Source: Knoxdaviesia capensis (Eukaryota > Ascomycota > Sordariomycetes > Microascales > Gondwanamycetaceae). From it: a stretch of 64,000 bases of DNA. The DNA lies in the NCBI GenBank assembly GCA_001510575.1, contig LNGK01000016.1:62001-126000 (forward strand). The letters run 5' to 3'. Each line of letters opens with the position of its first letter. Position 1 is the stretch's first letter. The notes below the pieces were generated by a model, which was given only the letters and a program-made list of their open reading frames with translations, was not told the origin of the DNA and did no database searches. The translations under genes were made by a program, and so were the position numbers. This document shows positions 45,027 through 55,402 of this stretch, one piece after another.

Positions 45027-48000
45027 GCGTAAAGTGGGAATGGTGGCGGTATTTTTGGTGGAGGGGCTCCGGTGATGGCGCCTCTCTTGGGTGTGGGAGG
45101 AAGAGAGAGGAAGAAAGAGAGAGAAAGAGAGCGAGGAAACGGAAACGAAGAAAAAGAAGCGGAAAATTTAGACGCAAACGAGATCAAGGGAGAGATGCCG
45201 AATGTGGAGATAAAAAGTTAAAAAAAGGGTAGCTAGAAATATAGCGGGAAAAAAAAACACCAGAGAGAGGTTATAATTGAACAAAGAGAGAGGGAGAAAA
45301 AAAAAGTGAGGCAAAATGTCGCGAAGATTGGAAGCGCAACCACACAGTTAGAGAGAAGCAGGCAATCTGGGGATTTTTGGAGGGGTTCAATAAAGTGGCG
45401 ATTTCTCTTTTTTTTTTTTCTTTCTTCTTTTTCTCAATTCATTCAATTTTGTTCACACAAAATGGCTGGGGCAAGGATCGGCGCTGGGACCGAGCTTCAA
45501 CGGCTGCGACAGGGAAGAAGCGTAAATGGCTCGGAATGGGCGGGAGAGCAAGAGAAAGGGAGAGAGAGAGAGAGAGAGGGAGGCAATTGTCGGGAGCTGG
45601 AATGACAATTGGATTGTGCGAAGGCAAAGAAGTGAAGAGGAAGAAGAGAAGAAGCAGGAAGAAGCCGGGTGTAACGGTGTTGTATTGTTTCGGAGTGGTG
45701 GTGATAGTTCCCGAGAGAGCTTCAACAGGATGGAGATGTCGGATACTAGCGGACTTCGGTCAATTGGGTCGAGCGGGATACAATGACAATGGCTACACTG
45801 GTATTGTTCTCAAAGGGCGTCGAATTGGTTGGCGAGAGGAGAAGAGAAGAGAGAACACACGGTTGATTGAGCACGCAGGAGAGGAGAATATGATATGATC
45901 TTCAGCTTCGATAGATAAAGCGGCTTTTCCGGTGTCTTCGAGGATTGAGCTTTCCACTCAAACTGGGGTAGTGGAGAGAGAGACCGACTGACTGATTGAT
46001 TGATTGTCGGCGGTGTTGCAGGGACACACACAGGAGATAAAGGCGGTGGCAAAAGACGATTGCGGATTCGACGTGGGCGGCAGAGACAAAGTGTATGTCG
46101 GGGGTTGGAGAAGAATGCGATTGGGGAACCCCTATTGTGTGTGTTTTCAAAGCCTGGGAATCGGGTTAGAGGTTAGATTATCATCAATCTGGAAGAGTGG
46201 CGAGAAGTGAGAAGAAGAGAAGAAGAGGAAGCGAGGGAAGCCAGAGCAAGGGGACGGAAGATAAAGAAGTGGGAGGCTGGAGAAGTGATGGATGGATGGA
46301 CTGATAACCGTAAACCGCCAGGACGAGCGATATAAACAGCCCAAGCAGAAAAAAGGAAGAGTGACAAGAAAAAGACGCACGGATAGATAGACCGGGAAGG
46401 GCTCGCTCTCAGCCTGGGGGGTGGTTTTCGATGCGAGGAGAGAGGCTAATAATGTCGGACTTGGGAGGATTTGGTTGGTTGGCCTTACCGAGGGTTTGGA
46501 GAATGCTACTCTAGAGGAAGATAAAAACTGAAGCCCCGGTATTAATCAATTGATCACGAACCTTCAATCTCTCTGATGGATGGCTGATCTCGATATCTCT
46601 TGTTGTTCAAGCTCTGTCCGCTAAGAAACAAATAAGCGGTGGCGTAGTCTGGGGGCGTGCTAAAGCGAATTAAATGGGCGGCAGGTCAGACTATCAGTGA
46701 TGGTACGGCCAGGGGGGGTTGAAGTGCTTATGGATGGATGGATTTTCCGTGTGTGTTCGCAGGTGAGGTTTTTGTTTGGACAATGGCTTCCATGGGCCGT
46801 AATGGGCCGTTCCAAACTTGGGTGCCCAGGTACCACGCAACATCGAAGGAGAGGGGGGTGGAGAGAGAAACAGAAGTCCCTGCTCATCAACAAAAGGAAA
46901 AAGAACGTTGAGTGCTCGGTTCCACAAGGAGCACGGCCATGTACTCTGTATGTTATGTTGTGTGGTGACTTGCAGGCAGTACCTGTGTGTGTGTGTGTGC
47001 TGTGGCCGAGTATGAGGATGGTTTCGAGACGATGGAGCCTCGCTGGCCGGTGACAGCAGCGAGTGTGACATTGGGAAGAACGGAAATCGGGGATGAATGC
47101 GGTTTTACAGACTGTATACTTGCATATAGACATGGAGACAGACAGGACAATGTGTACGACACCCTGCTGTCGTGGTCCCAATCACGCAGTTGAAGTCTGT
47201 GAGACACGAGCGTTCTCTGGGACATTCTCCCACCTTCTCTCTCTCTCTCTCTCTGTCTCGTTCTCTGTTAACCGGACTTCACTGACAGCACATGCGACAG
47301 ATGGCAAAGCTGCCGGTCCACCACTGCAAAAGGTGATGTGACAACGGACGGGTGGCTGCAACAGGGTTGCTTGGGAAACCTGGCACTCACACTCCCATTC
47401 GGTCCAGCAGTTCCGTCGCCTACACCAAATAGCATGCAAAGAGGCAGGAGAACGAGAGAGGCGTTCAGGACTCCTGGCTGGCTGGCTGGAAGTCCAGGCC
47501 ACACACCTGCGGGAACGAACGACAAGCCCAAGAATAAGAAAACTGAAAAAGAACTCTCAACACATACCCCGGGCCGGCTCTGGGGAGGGGGGGCACGGGG
47601 GAAGGGGAGGGATCAATCCCGGTAGCTTAGACGGCCCATAGGGTTTAAATAGGTTGATGAGAACCGTGGGTATTAGGGGTTAACCCTTACTATTGGCACA
47701 TTTGATTTACTCGATCAACGAAGAGGAGAATCGGGAGGAAATCAAAGTTGAAAAAGCCCAGAGAGAGAAGATAGGAAGAACCCGCTTCAGATCTGGAACA
47801 CAGCCGTTAGATCCAGACCGCGGGGAGAAGGACAATAAGCTTTCAGCTCTGGCCCTAACAGCTCTGTCCATCTCTCCCATCGGAGCCGAATCCGCGCCCT
47901 CACTTCCGACTTGTCTTTAGGGTTGAATCTGCCCAACAAGTCCAGAGGGGTTTTTTTTTTGGCCGCCACCCGCCGAGACACTTCAATCAGGACGAGGAAC

Positions 48001-48770
48001 ACAGGGGAAAAAAAAAGAAAAAAAGAAAAGAAACCAAAAAGGGCCCTGGCGCATGCCCGTTATAGCGATCGGTTTGCTCGTGGCTGGGCTGGGGGGGGGT
48101 GAGGAGGGTGGTTGGTGATCGCCACCACAAACACGCCCCTGCTCGTACTAGGGTTAGACCCTACATGGTTTCTTCCAACGACCGACCGTAGAATGAACAG
48201 CTCGGGATATCTGCCTCGCTCTGGGCGAATCACCCGTTATGATGCATGGATTCTAGCGAACCAACGAAGGGGTGTCGTTTCTCTCCCGTATTTCTAGCTA
48301 TCTAGATACTTGCATCATTTTCAATGCAGATTCCAGACGGTAGATAGAGCCAACACACTGTGGCCCGCTTAGAAGCCGCATGTCAGTCCATATCAACATC
48401 GTCACAGACATCACGAGCAGAGTTAAAAAAGAAGATATAGTTTTTTTAAGAGCTAAGGGAATTCGTTTCTTCCGAACAAAGACTGCAGTGAGAGAGGCAA
48501 AAAAAGAAATATAGAGCGAGCGAACGTCAGACAGCAATATAGGAGATGCAAGAAGAGAGAGACAGAGAGAGGGAGAAACACAAGCTAAAGAGGAACAAAA
48601 ACAGAATGGATCATCTCAAGTCGTTTCGAGAGAGAGCAAGGTAGTCAAGCTGGGAGATAGAAATGGCCTCCCTTCACCACCACCACCACCACCACCACAA
48701 CTATCATCAACCACCACCACAGCAACACACACCTTCATCCCCAGAGAAAAGAGCCGCTCAGGGCTAAAGC
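45027..48770. other. 3.7-kb gene-free region upstream of the PKA gene
   Basis: No supported gene. The region contains GA runs (45551-45580), a TG run (46984-47000), a CT run (47238-47254), a CCA run (about 48678-48720), a pyrimidine/purine bias and telomere-like motifs at 47676-47690 and 48149-48163. It probably includes a long PKA 5' leader and promoter plus the 3' region of the lectin gene. Confidence 0.5.
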
Positions 48771-50259
48771 CTAAAACCGGTGTGACTTGCGGTTCTGCGC
48801 CCGGTACGCCGTGTACCCCACGTACGCACCGCCGACCACCGCAATGCACAGGAAGATCTTGACAAAGAACCACGTCCAGCTGCCGCCCGACTTGGGCGTC
48901 TGGTACTTGTTCTTCAGCGACGCCGGCGTCGACTGCTTGTTCGAGGCCGCCTTGTTGTTGTTGTTGCCGTTGACGCCCGAGTACGGCACCGACGAGGTGG
49001 CCGCGCTGTTCTGCGTGGTGTACAGGTTCTTCGCGCGGATCGTCACAATGTCGTGGTTGTCGCTCAGCTCGCCCGTCTCGGCGCTGAAGCCCAGGTACGC
49101 AATCTGCGGAATCGCCGGCGGCTCGTTCAGCTCGAAGCACAGCGTCCACTCGTCCTCCTTCTTGTACTGCAGCTCCAGCCGCAGCACCTTGTCCTGGAAG
49201 TACGTCAGCCGCAGCTTGGTCGGGATGTTCGCGTTGCGGATGCCGCGCGCCGAGCACCCCGCCAGCTCCGTCTCCTTGCCGTCGGTGTCCTTGTCGTACG
49301 ACGTCTTGCCGTCGCCGAACATCGCCATCACATACGGGAACACCACCCCCGGCCGGTTGTTCTTGTACGTGTCGATGAACACGCCCAGGCCCTCGAAGTT
49401 GTCCGCCCCGCCAAACACCGGCCCGACCATTGCGCGGTTCTTGGTGATCCACATCGCCAGCCCGTCGCCGTATAGGTGGCCCTTGCCGTGGATCTTGAAT
49501 TCCACCTCCACCTCCCAGTTCGTGGCCGTCAGCGGCACTCGCGAGAAGAGCCATCCGGTTTCCGACGGGCGGTTCGCTGCGAGACGGATGTACCTAGAGG
49601 CGGGAGACCACGCGAGGATGCTGTTAGTTCACATAGATGGCAGACAGGAACGCCAATTGGCCGTGCCAGACTGGTGGTGTGGTGTGGCGATCCAAAACGG
49701 CAAGTGGGCAAGGTTCACATGCATGCAAGTACCCATGTACAAGTGCATATGAATCCTAATCAAACCGTCCACACAAGCCACCACCCACTGCAAAAAAACG
49801 CAACTGTATGATCCGGAAAGGTGTCCACATACTGATCTGTCCGCACCACCGCATCACCACCGAAATCGTACCAACGACTCGAAGTGTCGGTGTCGAGGTA
49901 GGGCTATATGTACAGCAACAAGTGAGAGAGTGTGTTAGAGAGACGGCGTTCCAAAGTCGGCCATTGAGGGTTGGGTCTTCGCCAATCGTAATGTGCGGAT
50001 CCGACTCGACGAGGGGCGAGACTTCGGGGGAGTTCATACCGGCACGAGGGTGTGAGTTCGGAGCTGGAAGAAGAAAAAAGAGTGCGGCAGTCAGTACAGG
50101 TTGACAGCACATCCGAGCAGGACCGCGACAAACGGCCCACGGCTCCGGGAAGCGAAAACTCACAACTATGCTCCGCACATCGGAGGAGTCCGCCGCAGCT
50201 GTGGCCAGGCCGGCGAAAGCCAGCGCCGTCGCCACGAAGGTTGACGCTAACCAGCGCAT
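48771..50259 (-). CDS. L-type lectin-domain cargo receptor (VIP36/ERGIC-53/Emp47 family)
   Basis: Four exons (50164-50259, 50040-50063, 49833-49903, 48771-49593), with introns of 100, 136 and 239 bp, encode 337 residues. Order: signal peptide (MRWLASTFVATALAFAGLATA), the lectin domain beginning LRTHTLVP-PYLDTDTSSRWYDFGGDAVVRTDQYIRLA and containing GWLFSRVPLTATNWEVEVEF, GDGLAMW and GVFIDTYKNN (Ca2+/mannose site region), a Ser/Asn-rich stalk, one TM helix (WFFVKIFLCIAVVGGAYVGY) and a short basic tail (QNRKSHRF). Family members carry high-mannose glycoproteins between ER and Golgi. The second exon is only 24 bp, so the N-terminal half of the gene is easily missed by ORF-based methods. The tail lacks the FF/KK exit-retrieval ends of ERGIC-53. 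Confidence 0.9.
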
Positions 50260-50625
50260 GGCTCGTGTGATGTGGACAAGGGAAAAAAAAGGGAGCGCGC
50301 GAGAGAGAGCGAGATCGGGAAGGGATAGATCCGGGCCCAAGGAGTGGAGAGGAGCCGCAGAGAATATTCAAAAGGAATAAAAACAAAAAGATGCGCACAA
50401 GAAGATTGGTCTTAAAGGGAACGGGGAAGGAAAAGAGAAAAAAGTCGGTCGTTAATTGAGATGTCGTCTGAGCACACTAAGAGGACAGCGAACGTCAGAG
50501 GGTCGTGTCTCCTATATAATGCTTTATTTTTTTCCGCCTCCACCCTGGACGCAACCAAAACGGGCCAACCACCACGGAAAAGGAATTCTATTAGAAGAAG
50601 AAAAAGGAGACCCTCTCTATTCTCC

Positions 50626-50678
<53 letters not shown>

Positions 50679-51223
50679 AGTGGGCGTATGCAGGTTCAAA
50701 CGTGAAGGATTCCGCGTGTCTTCCTCAGCCGTGGATCTTGTGTCTCACAGCAAAGATGAAAAGAAAAAAAAATAGGAAACCGTGTGGAGTGTGTGCTGCA
50801 GCCAAAAAACGGAACAAGCTCGCCTGGGATGATGAGAGTTTGGTACAAGCTGTCCTCTTCGAGAATAATTGCTGCTGTTAATTTTTGGGCGTGGTCGCTT
50901 AAGGGTCCAGAAATCCCACCATTGTGGATTGTGGAGAGGTTGCTGGACGTATATGTGGCTGGTGAGAGCGCCACATTTTCGCCGCCACAGCATCAATGCA
51001 AACGAGCTGACCGGGAGAAAAAAGAGAAAAAAAAAGCTTCAAACAGCTTCATTCACTAAAATCTTTCCACCAGCTTCTCTCAACCCAACAACAAAACACG
51101 TCCATCCCCCCCGAACCCGCAGCTTTCTCCCGCTCCCTCCGCTCCGCGTATCGCCTCCGATACCCTCCCTCCGTCTTCTCGGCCTCCACCATTCCCCCAC
51201 ACACCCACACACACGCCTCCACC
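50260..51223. other. Divergent promoter region of the lectin and Tim13 genes
   Basis: 964 bp with no gene. It holds a long (AG)n microsatellite (50631-50674). The last ~180 bp before Tim13 are C-rich, typical of a 5' leader. Confidence 0.6.
50631..50674. repeat. (AG)22 microsatellite
   Basis: An uninterrupted AG run of about 44 bases in a divergent promoter; the longest simple repeat in the window. Confidence 0.95.
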
Positions 51224-51593
51224 ATGAGCGACTCCGACTCCGAGGCCGTCAAGAAGGCCGTCATCCAGCAGGTGCTCACCGAATCGCAGGTGGCCAACGC
51301 GAAGTCCCTGATCGATGTACGTTCTGGGCAGACTCAGCAAACTGAAGCTGCAAACACCTTCACTCGTTCTCCATGCTAACCGTTCCGTCGGGGCCCGTGC
51401 CACCCCCCCTTCGCTGGATCCGATATAGAAACTCCAGGCAAACTGCTTCGAAAAGTGCGTCCCCAAGCCCGGATCAACCCTCTCAGGGAGCGAGCAAACC
51501 TGCCTCACCACGTGCTTGGAGAAGTACATGGCGGCGTGGAACCAGGTCAACGCGACATATATTGCGCGGTTACGACAGGAGCAGAGCAAATAA
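51224..51593 (+). CDS. TIM13: Mitochondrial small Tim chaperone Tim13
   Basis: Exons 51224-51316 and 51429-51593 with a 112-bp phase-0 intron (donor GTACGT, acceptor ATATAG) encode 85 residues. The twin CX3C signature of small Tims is present: Cys37-Cys41 (CFEKC) and Cys56-Cys60 (CLTTC), 14 residues apart. Flanking residues VANAKSLI, CVPKPGSTLS and CLEKYMAAWNQVNATYIARL match Tim13 better than Tim8, 9 or 10. Tim8-Tim13 hexamers shield hydrophobic precursors such as Tim23 as they cross the intermembrane space. The protein is imported through Mia40 oxidation and has no presequence. Confidence 0.93.
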
Positions 51594-51964
51594 GAGCACA
51601 GCCCGGTTGAATCTCTGTACAAAACTCTTGCTGGTGTTGGCTGTGTTCGATGGTGTTTTGATATCTCTCTCTCAGATGGCGTGCCGCTTTTGGGGTGATT
51701 TGTAAAATTAATCTCTGATGTTTTTTTTTTGGTCTATGCGTTCGTCAAGATCGTCATCATGTACCTATACACTTTTCTTCTCTGTTCTATGCCTCTCATG
51801 TACCACCAATAGACCTAGTCCTCAGCTGCTGTCGCATGGCATATACACCAGCAGCCGGCGGTTGAGGATCCCTCCATAACACCTCCTTCCGCAATGGCAG
51901 TGCAAAAAGCAATCCCCCCCGGGGAGTACATCCCGCCGTATACACAACCGCGAAGGGGCAGTTC
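51594..51964. other. Convergent intergenic region
   Basis: 3' flanks of Tim13 (+) and the NSRP1-like gene (-). T-rich, with a T run at 51721-51730. No gene seen. Confidence 0.6.
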
Positions 51965-53257
51965 TCACGACTTCCCCGCGGCCGCCGCCTTCTTCTTCGC
52001 CTCCTCCGCCTCGCGCTTGCGCGCGAGGTAGCGCTCGCGCGCCCCCGAAATCTCCCCCTCGGTCTTGCGCGACTTGTTCGCCGCCTCCACCTTGGCCTGC
52101 TCGGCCTCCTCCTCCTCGCGCGCCCGCTTCAGCGACTGCGCCAGCTGCTCCTCCATCATGCGCGTCTGCCGCTCGCGCTGCGCCTGCCGCGACGACGGGC
52201 CGCCAGGGCCGCCGCTGCGCCGGGACTCCCAGCTGCTTTGGCTGGGCCCGGAGCGCCGGTCGCTGTCGCGCGCGGTAGAGGCGGCGCCGCTGGCGCGCGG
52301 CGGCGCGACGAAGTTCAGGCCGCCCTGCAGCAGCTGGCGCTTGTCCACGACCTCGCCGTCGTCGTTGAGCACCACGCTCCCGCCGCGCGCGTTGATCTCG
52401 CGCGCCAGATCCGCCGCCGACTTCTCGCGTGGCGCCGAATCCGCTGCAGCCTTGGCCCCGGCTCCAGCCGTCGTGTCTGCCGCCGCCGCGGCCGCCACCT
52501 CGACCGCCTTCATCGTCTCCGCGTGCGCCTGTTCGTCCTCCTGGAGGAACTTCTTGTAGAACGCCGTCATACCGCCCGACCGCCCAGCTTCCCGCGCCTC
52601 CGCCTGCTCGCGCCTGCGCTCCTCCTCCTCCTGCTTCTTGTTCTCCTCAAGCTGCTTCTTGTATGCCGCCGTCACGAACTTCTCCTTGTCGGCGAACTCG
52701 TCGCCCTCGGCCTCGCGGTCGCGCGCCAGTTTCTTGTCTTCGGCGATCTGCAGGTCGCGTTTGCGCGCCGCCGCCGCCGCGGTCAGCCCCGTCATGTACC
52801 GCGCGCGCCGCTCCGCACCCGCAGCCCCCGCCTCGCTGCTGTCGACGGCCTTCTTGGGCTTCATCGACTCGTACACGGCGTCGTACTCGTACACGCGGCT
52901 GTCGACCTTCTGCGCCTCTTCTTGGTGTTTCCGCGTGACGAGCGAGCTCGACAGGTCGCCGAACTGGTTTGTCGGCGCGGTCTTGGTTTTGAGTGTGGGT
53001 GGTTGTGTGGGCACGTCCTTTGCTCGGCCTTTTCGCCGTGTCGACGAGGAATCGGTATCTGTAGGTTTGGAGGTCGAGAAGAAGTCGTCGTTGAGTTCGG
53101 TGATGCTCTCTTCGGCCGGTTTTGCCTGGCTCGGCGCTCCATCGTCGGAATCGTCGTCGCCGCCGAAGATGGGCTTCCGCTTGGCAGGTGCGGGCTTGGA
53201 GAGACCGGGCTTTTTGCCCAGCAAGCTCAGGCCAAAGGCCGGCTGAGGTTTAGCCAT
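51965..53257 (-). CDS. NSRP1/CCDC55-family nuclear splicing regulator
   Basis: Single exon, 430 residues. The ATG at 53257 (context CCATGG) is used because the only upstream candidate in frame is a TTG. The start MAKPQPAFGLSLLGKK and the highly charged coiled-coil core (YEYDAVYESMKPKKA, RYMTGLTAAAAARKRDLQIAEDKKLARDREAEG, AAYKKQLEENKKQEEEERR, GGMTAFYKKFL) match the N-terminal domain of nuclear speckle splicing regulatory protein 1 (PF09745). In animals NSRP1 affects alternative splice-site choice. The C-terminal half is Ala-rich and then basic. Role in fungi is inferred from family only. Confidence 0.85.
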   Translation of the reverse strand: MAKPQPAFGLSLLGKKPGLSKPAPAKRKPIFGGDDDSDDGAPSQAKPAEESITELNDDFFSTSKPTDTDSSSTRRKGRAKDVPTQPPTLKTKTAPTNQFGDLSSSLVTRKHQEEAQKVDSRVYEYDAVYESMKPKKAVDSSEAGAAGAERRARYMTGLTAAAAARKRDLQIAEDKKLARDREAEGDEFADKEKFVTAAYKKQLEENKKQEEEERRREQAEAREAGRSGGMTAFYKKFLQEDEQAHAETMKAVEVAAAAAADTTAGAGAKAAADSAPREKSAADLAREINARGGSVVLNDDGEVVDKRQLLQGGLNFVAPPRASGAASTARDSDRRSGPSQSSWESRRSGGPGGPSSRQAQRERQTRMMEEQLAQSLKRAREEEEAEQAKVEAANKSRKTEGEISGARERYLARKREAEEAKKKAAAAGKS

Positions 53258-54082
53258 GGAGTATTGCAAAGAAGGAAACTGGCGTCGTCCGGTTGAGTGT
53301 AATTGCGGGGATCAAAGTATGTCGGGAGGAAGAGTTCGGCGCGAATGTTGGTGATGCTAAGGAGAAAAACACCGGAGAGTGAAGTTCTGAACAAGAAATC
53401 CTCAGATAGCAAGTTGGATAAACATCGGCAGATCTCCTCCGGAAAGCTGGTCGAACAGTCGTAAATCAGGTTGATGATGCGCCAGTCTGTTAAGAACCGG
53501 TGAATAGATCTCGAGATTCTTCTATGGGAACCTCAAAACAGATCTCGACCGGCTCCCTGATGTGCCGTGGTGGACCTTGTTCCGTTTATATGACCCTAAA
53601 CCCTAAGGGGCGCATGTCATCGCTCAAACATGGCCTTTTCTGAGGTTCAGGCTCGTCGACATGAATGGCCCAGAAGTAGAATTCCTAGATGAGAAGTAGG
53701 GTACAGTCCAAAAATGATCGCTCTCAGTACCTACAAGTCAGAATGATCAATAAGCGGATGTAAACCATTGTGGCCCATCCACATGTTCAGACTCAAGTCA
53801 GGCGAGTCCATTTAGCGCTGTCGTCACTTTTGCCGCTTATAACCACAATCTTATCCCTTATCGGGTTCCTTATCGATACCCTTATCGATACTAGACCCTG
53901 GCAATTCCCTCATAAGTTTGGCTTCCATCACCAACACTATAATAGCAACATGAACCCCGGACCAGCATAGGAAACCGCATGTCTAACGATCGATATCTCT
54001 CTGTTGAAGAATATTCCCAAACAAGCACGCATATGATACCCTCATACATCTAATTTTCACTGTATTTCCACTGTGTTTCAGC
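53258..54082. other. Divergent intergenic region
   Basis: No gene recognised. ACCCTAAACCCTAAGG at 53591-53606 is a telo-box-like pair about 335 bp upstream of the NSRP1-like ATG. A CTTATCGATAC-like string is repeated at 53868-53890. Confidence 0.5.
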
Positions 54083-55004
54083 ATGCTCTACTGCTGCACG
54101 TGCGCCACCCGACTCGGCGGCGACCGTAAGGCCGGAGATCGGGGTTTAGAATGTTGCGGCCGGACCATCTGCGCCGAGTGCATCCAGGTAATAATTTTGC
54201 TGTTTTCGTGCCGTTGTTTTATTAAGAAGATAACTTCATCCAGGGTGCATAAAGTGGATTCCGGGGGCCCAGCCCGGCCCTTTAGAACGAAATGCCCTGC
54301 ACGGTTCCTCTGGCTAACACCCCTCCTCCCCACCTTAGATGAACAGCCGCTTCGCCGCATACTGCCCGTTCTGCCAGACCTCATCCTCTCCCAGCCCACT
54401 CGCCCCCCGCGACCCGCCCGCCTACACATTCCAGCCCGCCGCGGCCTTCACATCCCAAGAGCCGCCGCCGCCACCGTACACGGCAGCTCCGGCGGCGGCC
54501 CCGGAGGCGAACTCCGGCCGCGCCGCGGACTCCGACGACACCCCGCTCCCCGAGAAACCCGAGGCCTCGTCCGACGGCGCCTCCGCGGGGGTCTCCGACA
54601 CCTACGACGCGCTGCACTTCCTCGACCACGCCCACAACACCGTCAGCTCGCTCTCGCTGCGCTACAACGTGCCCGCCGCCGCCATCCGCCGCGCAAACAA
54701 CATCGCCTCCGACTACCTCCTGCAGGCCCGCCGCACCGTGCTCATCCCCGGCGCCCGCCGCAGCCTTTCGCTGCGCCCCGTCGAGGGCGAGGCCGAAGAG
54801 CGCCGCAAGGCCGTGCTGCGCCGCTTCATGGTCACCTGCAAAGAGGCCGACTACGAGGTCGCCCTGATCTACCTCGAAGCCGCCGGCTACAGCCTGGAAG
54901 AGGCCGTCGGCCGCTATCTTGACGATGAGGCGTGGGAGCGTGCGAATCGCCGGAACGGCGGGGCGCCGAGCACGAGGAAACGGCCCGGGGTGCGGTCGTC
55001 CTAA
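54083..55004 (+). CDS. Cytosolic LysM protein with Cys-rich N-terminus
   Basis: Exons 54083-54187 and 54339-55004, with a 151-bp phase-0 intron, encode 256 residues. The N-terminus has paired cysteines resembling a zinc-binding or RING-like knuckle: Cys4-x2-Cys7, Cys24/Cys25, Cys30-x2-Cys33, Cys44-x2-Cys47. After a Pro/Ala/Ser-rich linker comes one LysM domain (about residues 128-173: HNTVSSLSLRYNVPAAAIRRANN ... VLIPG), then a helical UBA-like region (EVALIYLEAAGYSLEEAVGRYL). There is no signal peptide, so this is not a secreted chitin-binding effector; it resembles the intracellular LysM proteins conserved across eukaryotes, whose role is unclear. The Cys knuckle spans the splice junction, which supports the gene model. 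Confidence 0.8.
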
Positions 55005-55402
55005 ATCCCCGACTCGTCCGTCCCAAACGTTCAGAAAAGAAATGCGTCACAAGAATGAAATTGTGAGCGATGCTTCATCGGGTATATATTGAAAGATGTT
55101 ACTCTCTCACTCATTGTTCATGACACAAAAGAAACACACGACTGAACGACATACACCCAATCCCAAGAAACACGAATAAACGCCCAGCTGTCGCTTTTGA
55201 TTTGCCTCCATTTGTTCGCCAGTACGCCGCCGCGGTTGCCTTTCCTGGAAGTTATTGATACCCCTGAAATGTGATTTTTGGGGGATTTTTGTTTTTGTTT
55301 TTGTTGACTTTTCATGCCGATTTTGAGCCGGACATGGCTAGAACATTTTTGCATATCCTAGAAACGGAGCCAGAGATGGCCTAGGAGTGGTATTTGGGAC
55401 GT
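55005..55402. other. Convergent intergenic region
   Basis: 3' flanks of the LysM gene (+) and RSE1 (-); short T-rich stretches, no gene. Confidence 0.6.

Noticed and set aside
53770..53970. 66-codon plus-strand frame
   Set aside because: No domain, no conservation sign, weak start context; likely chance.
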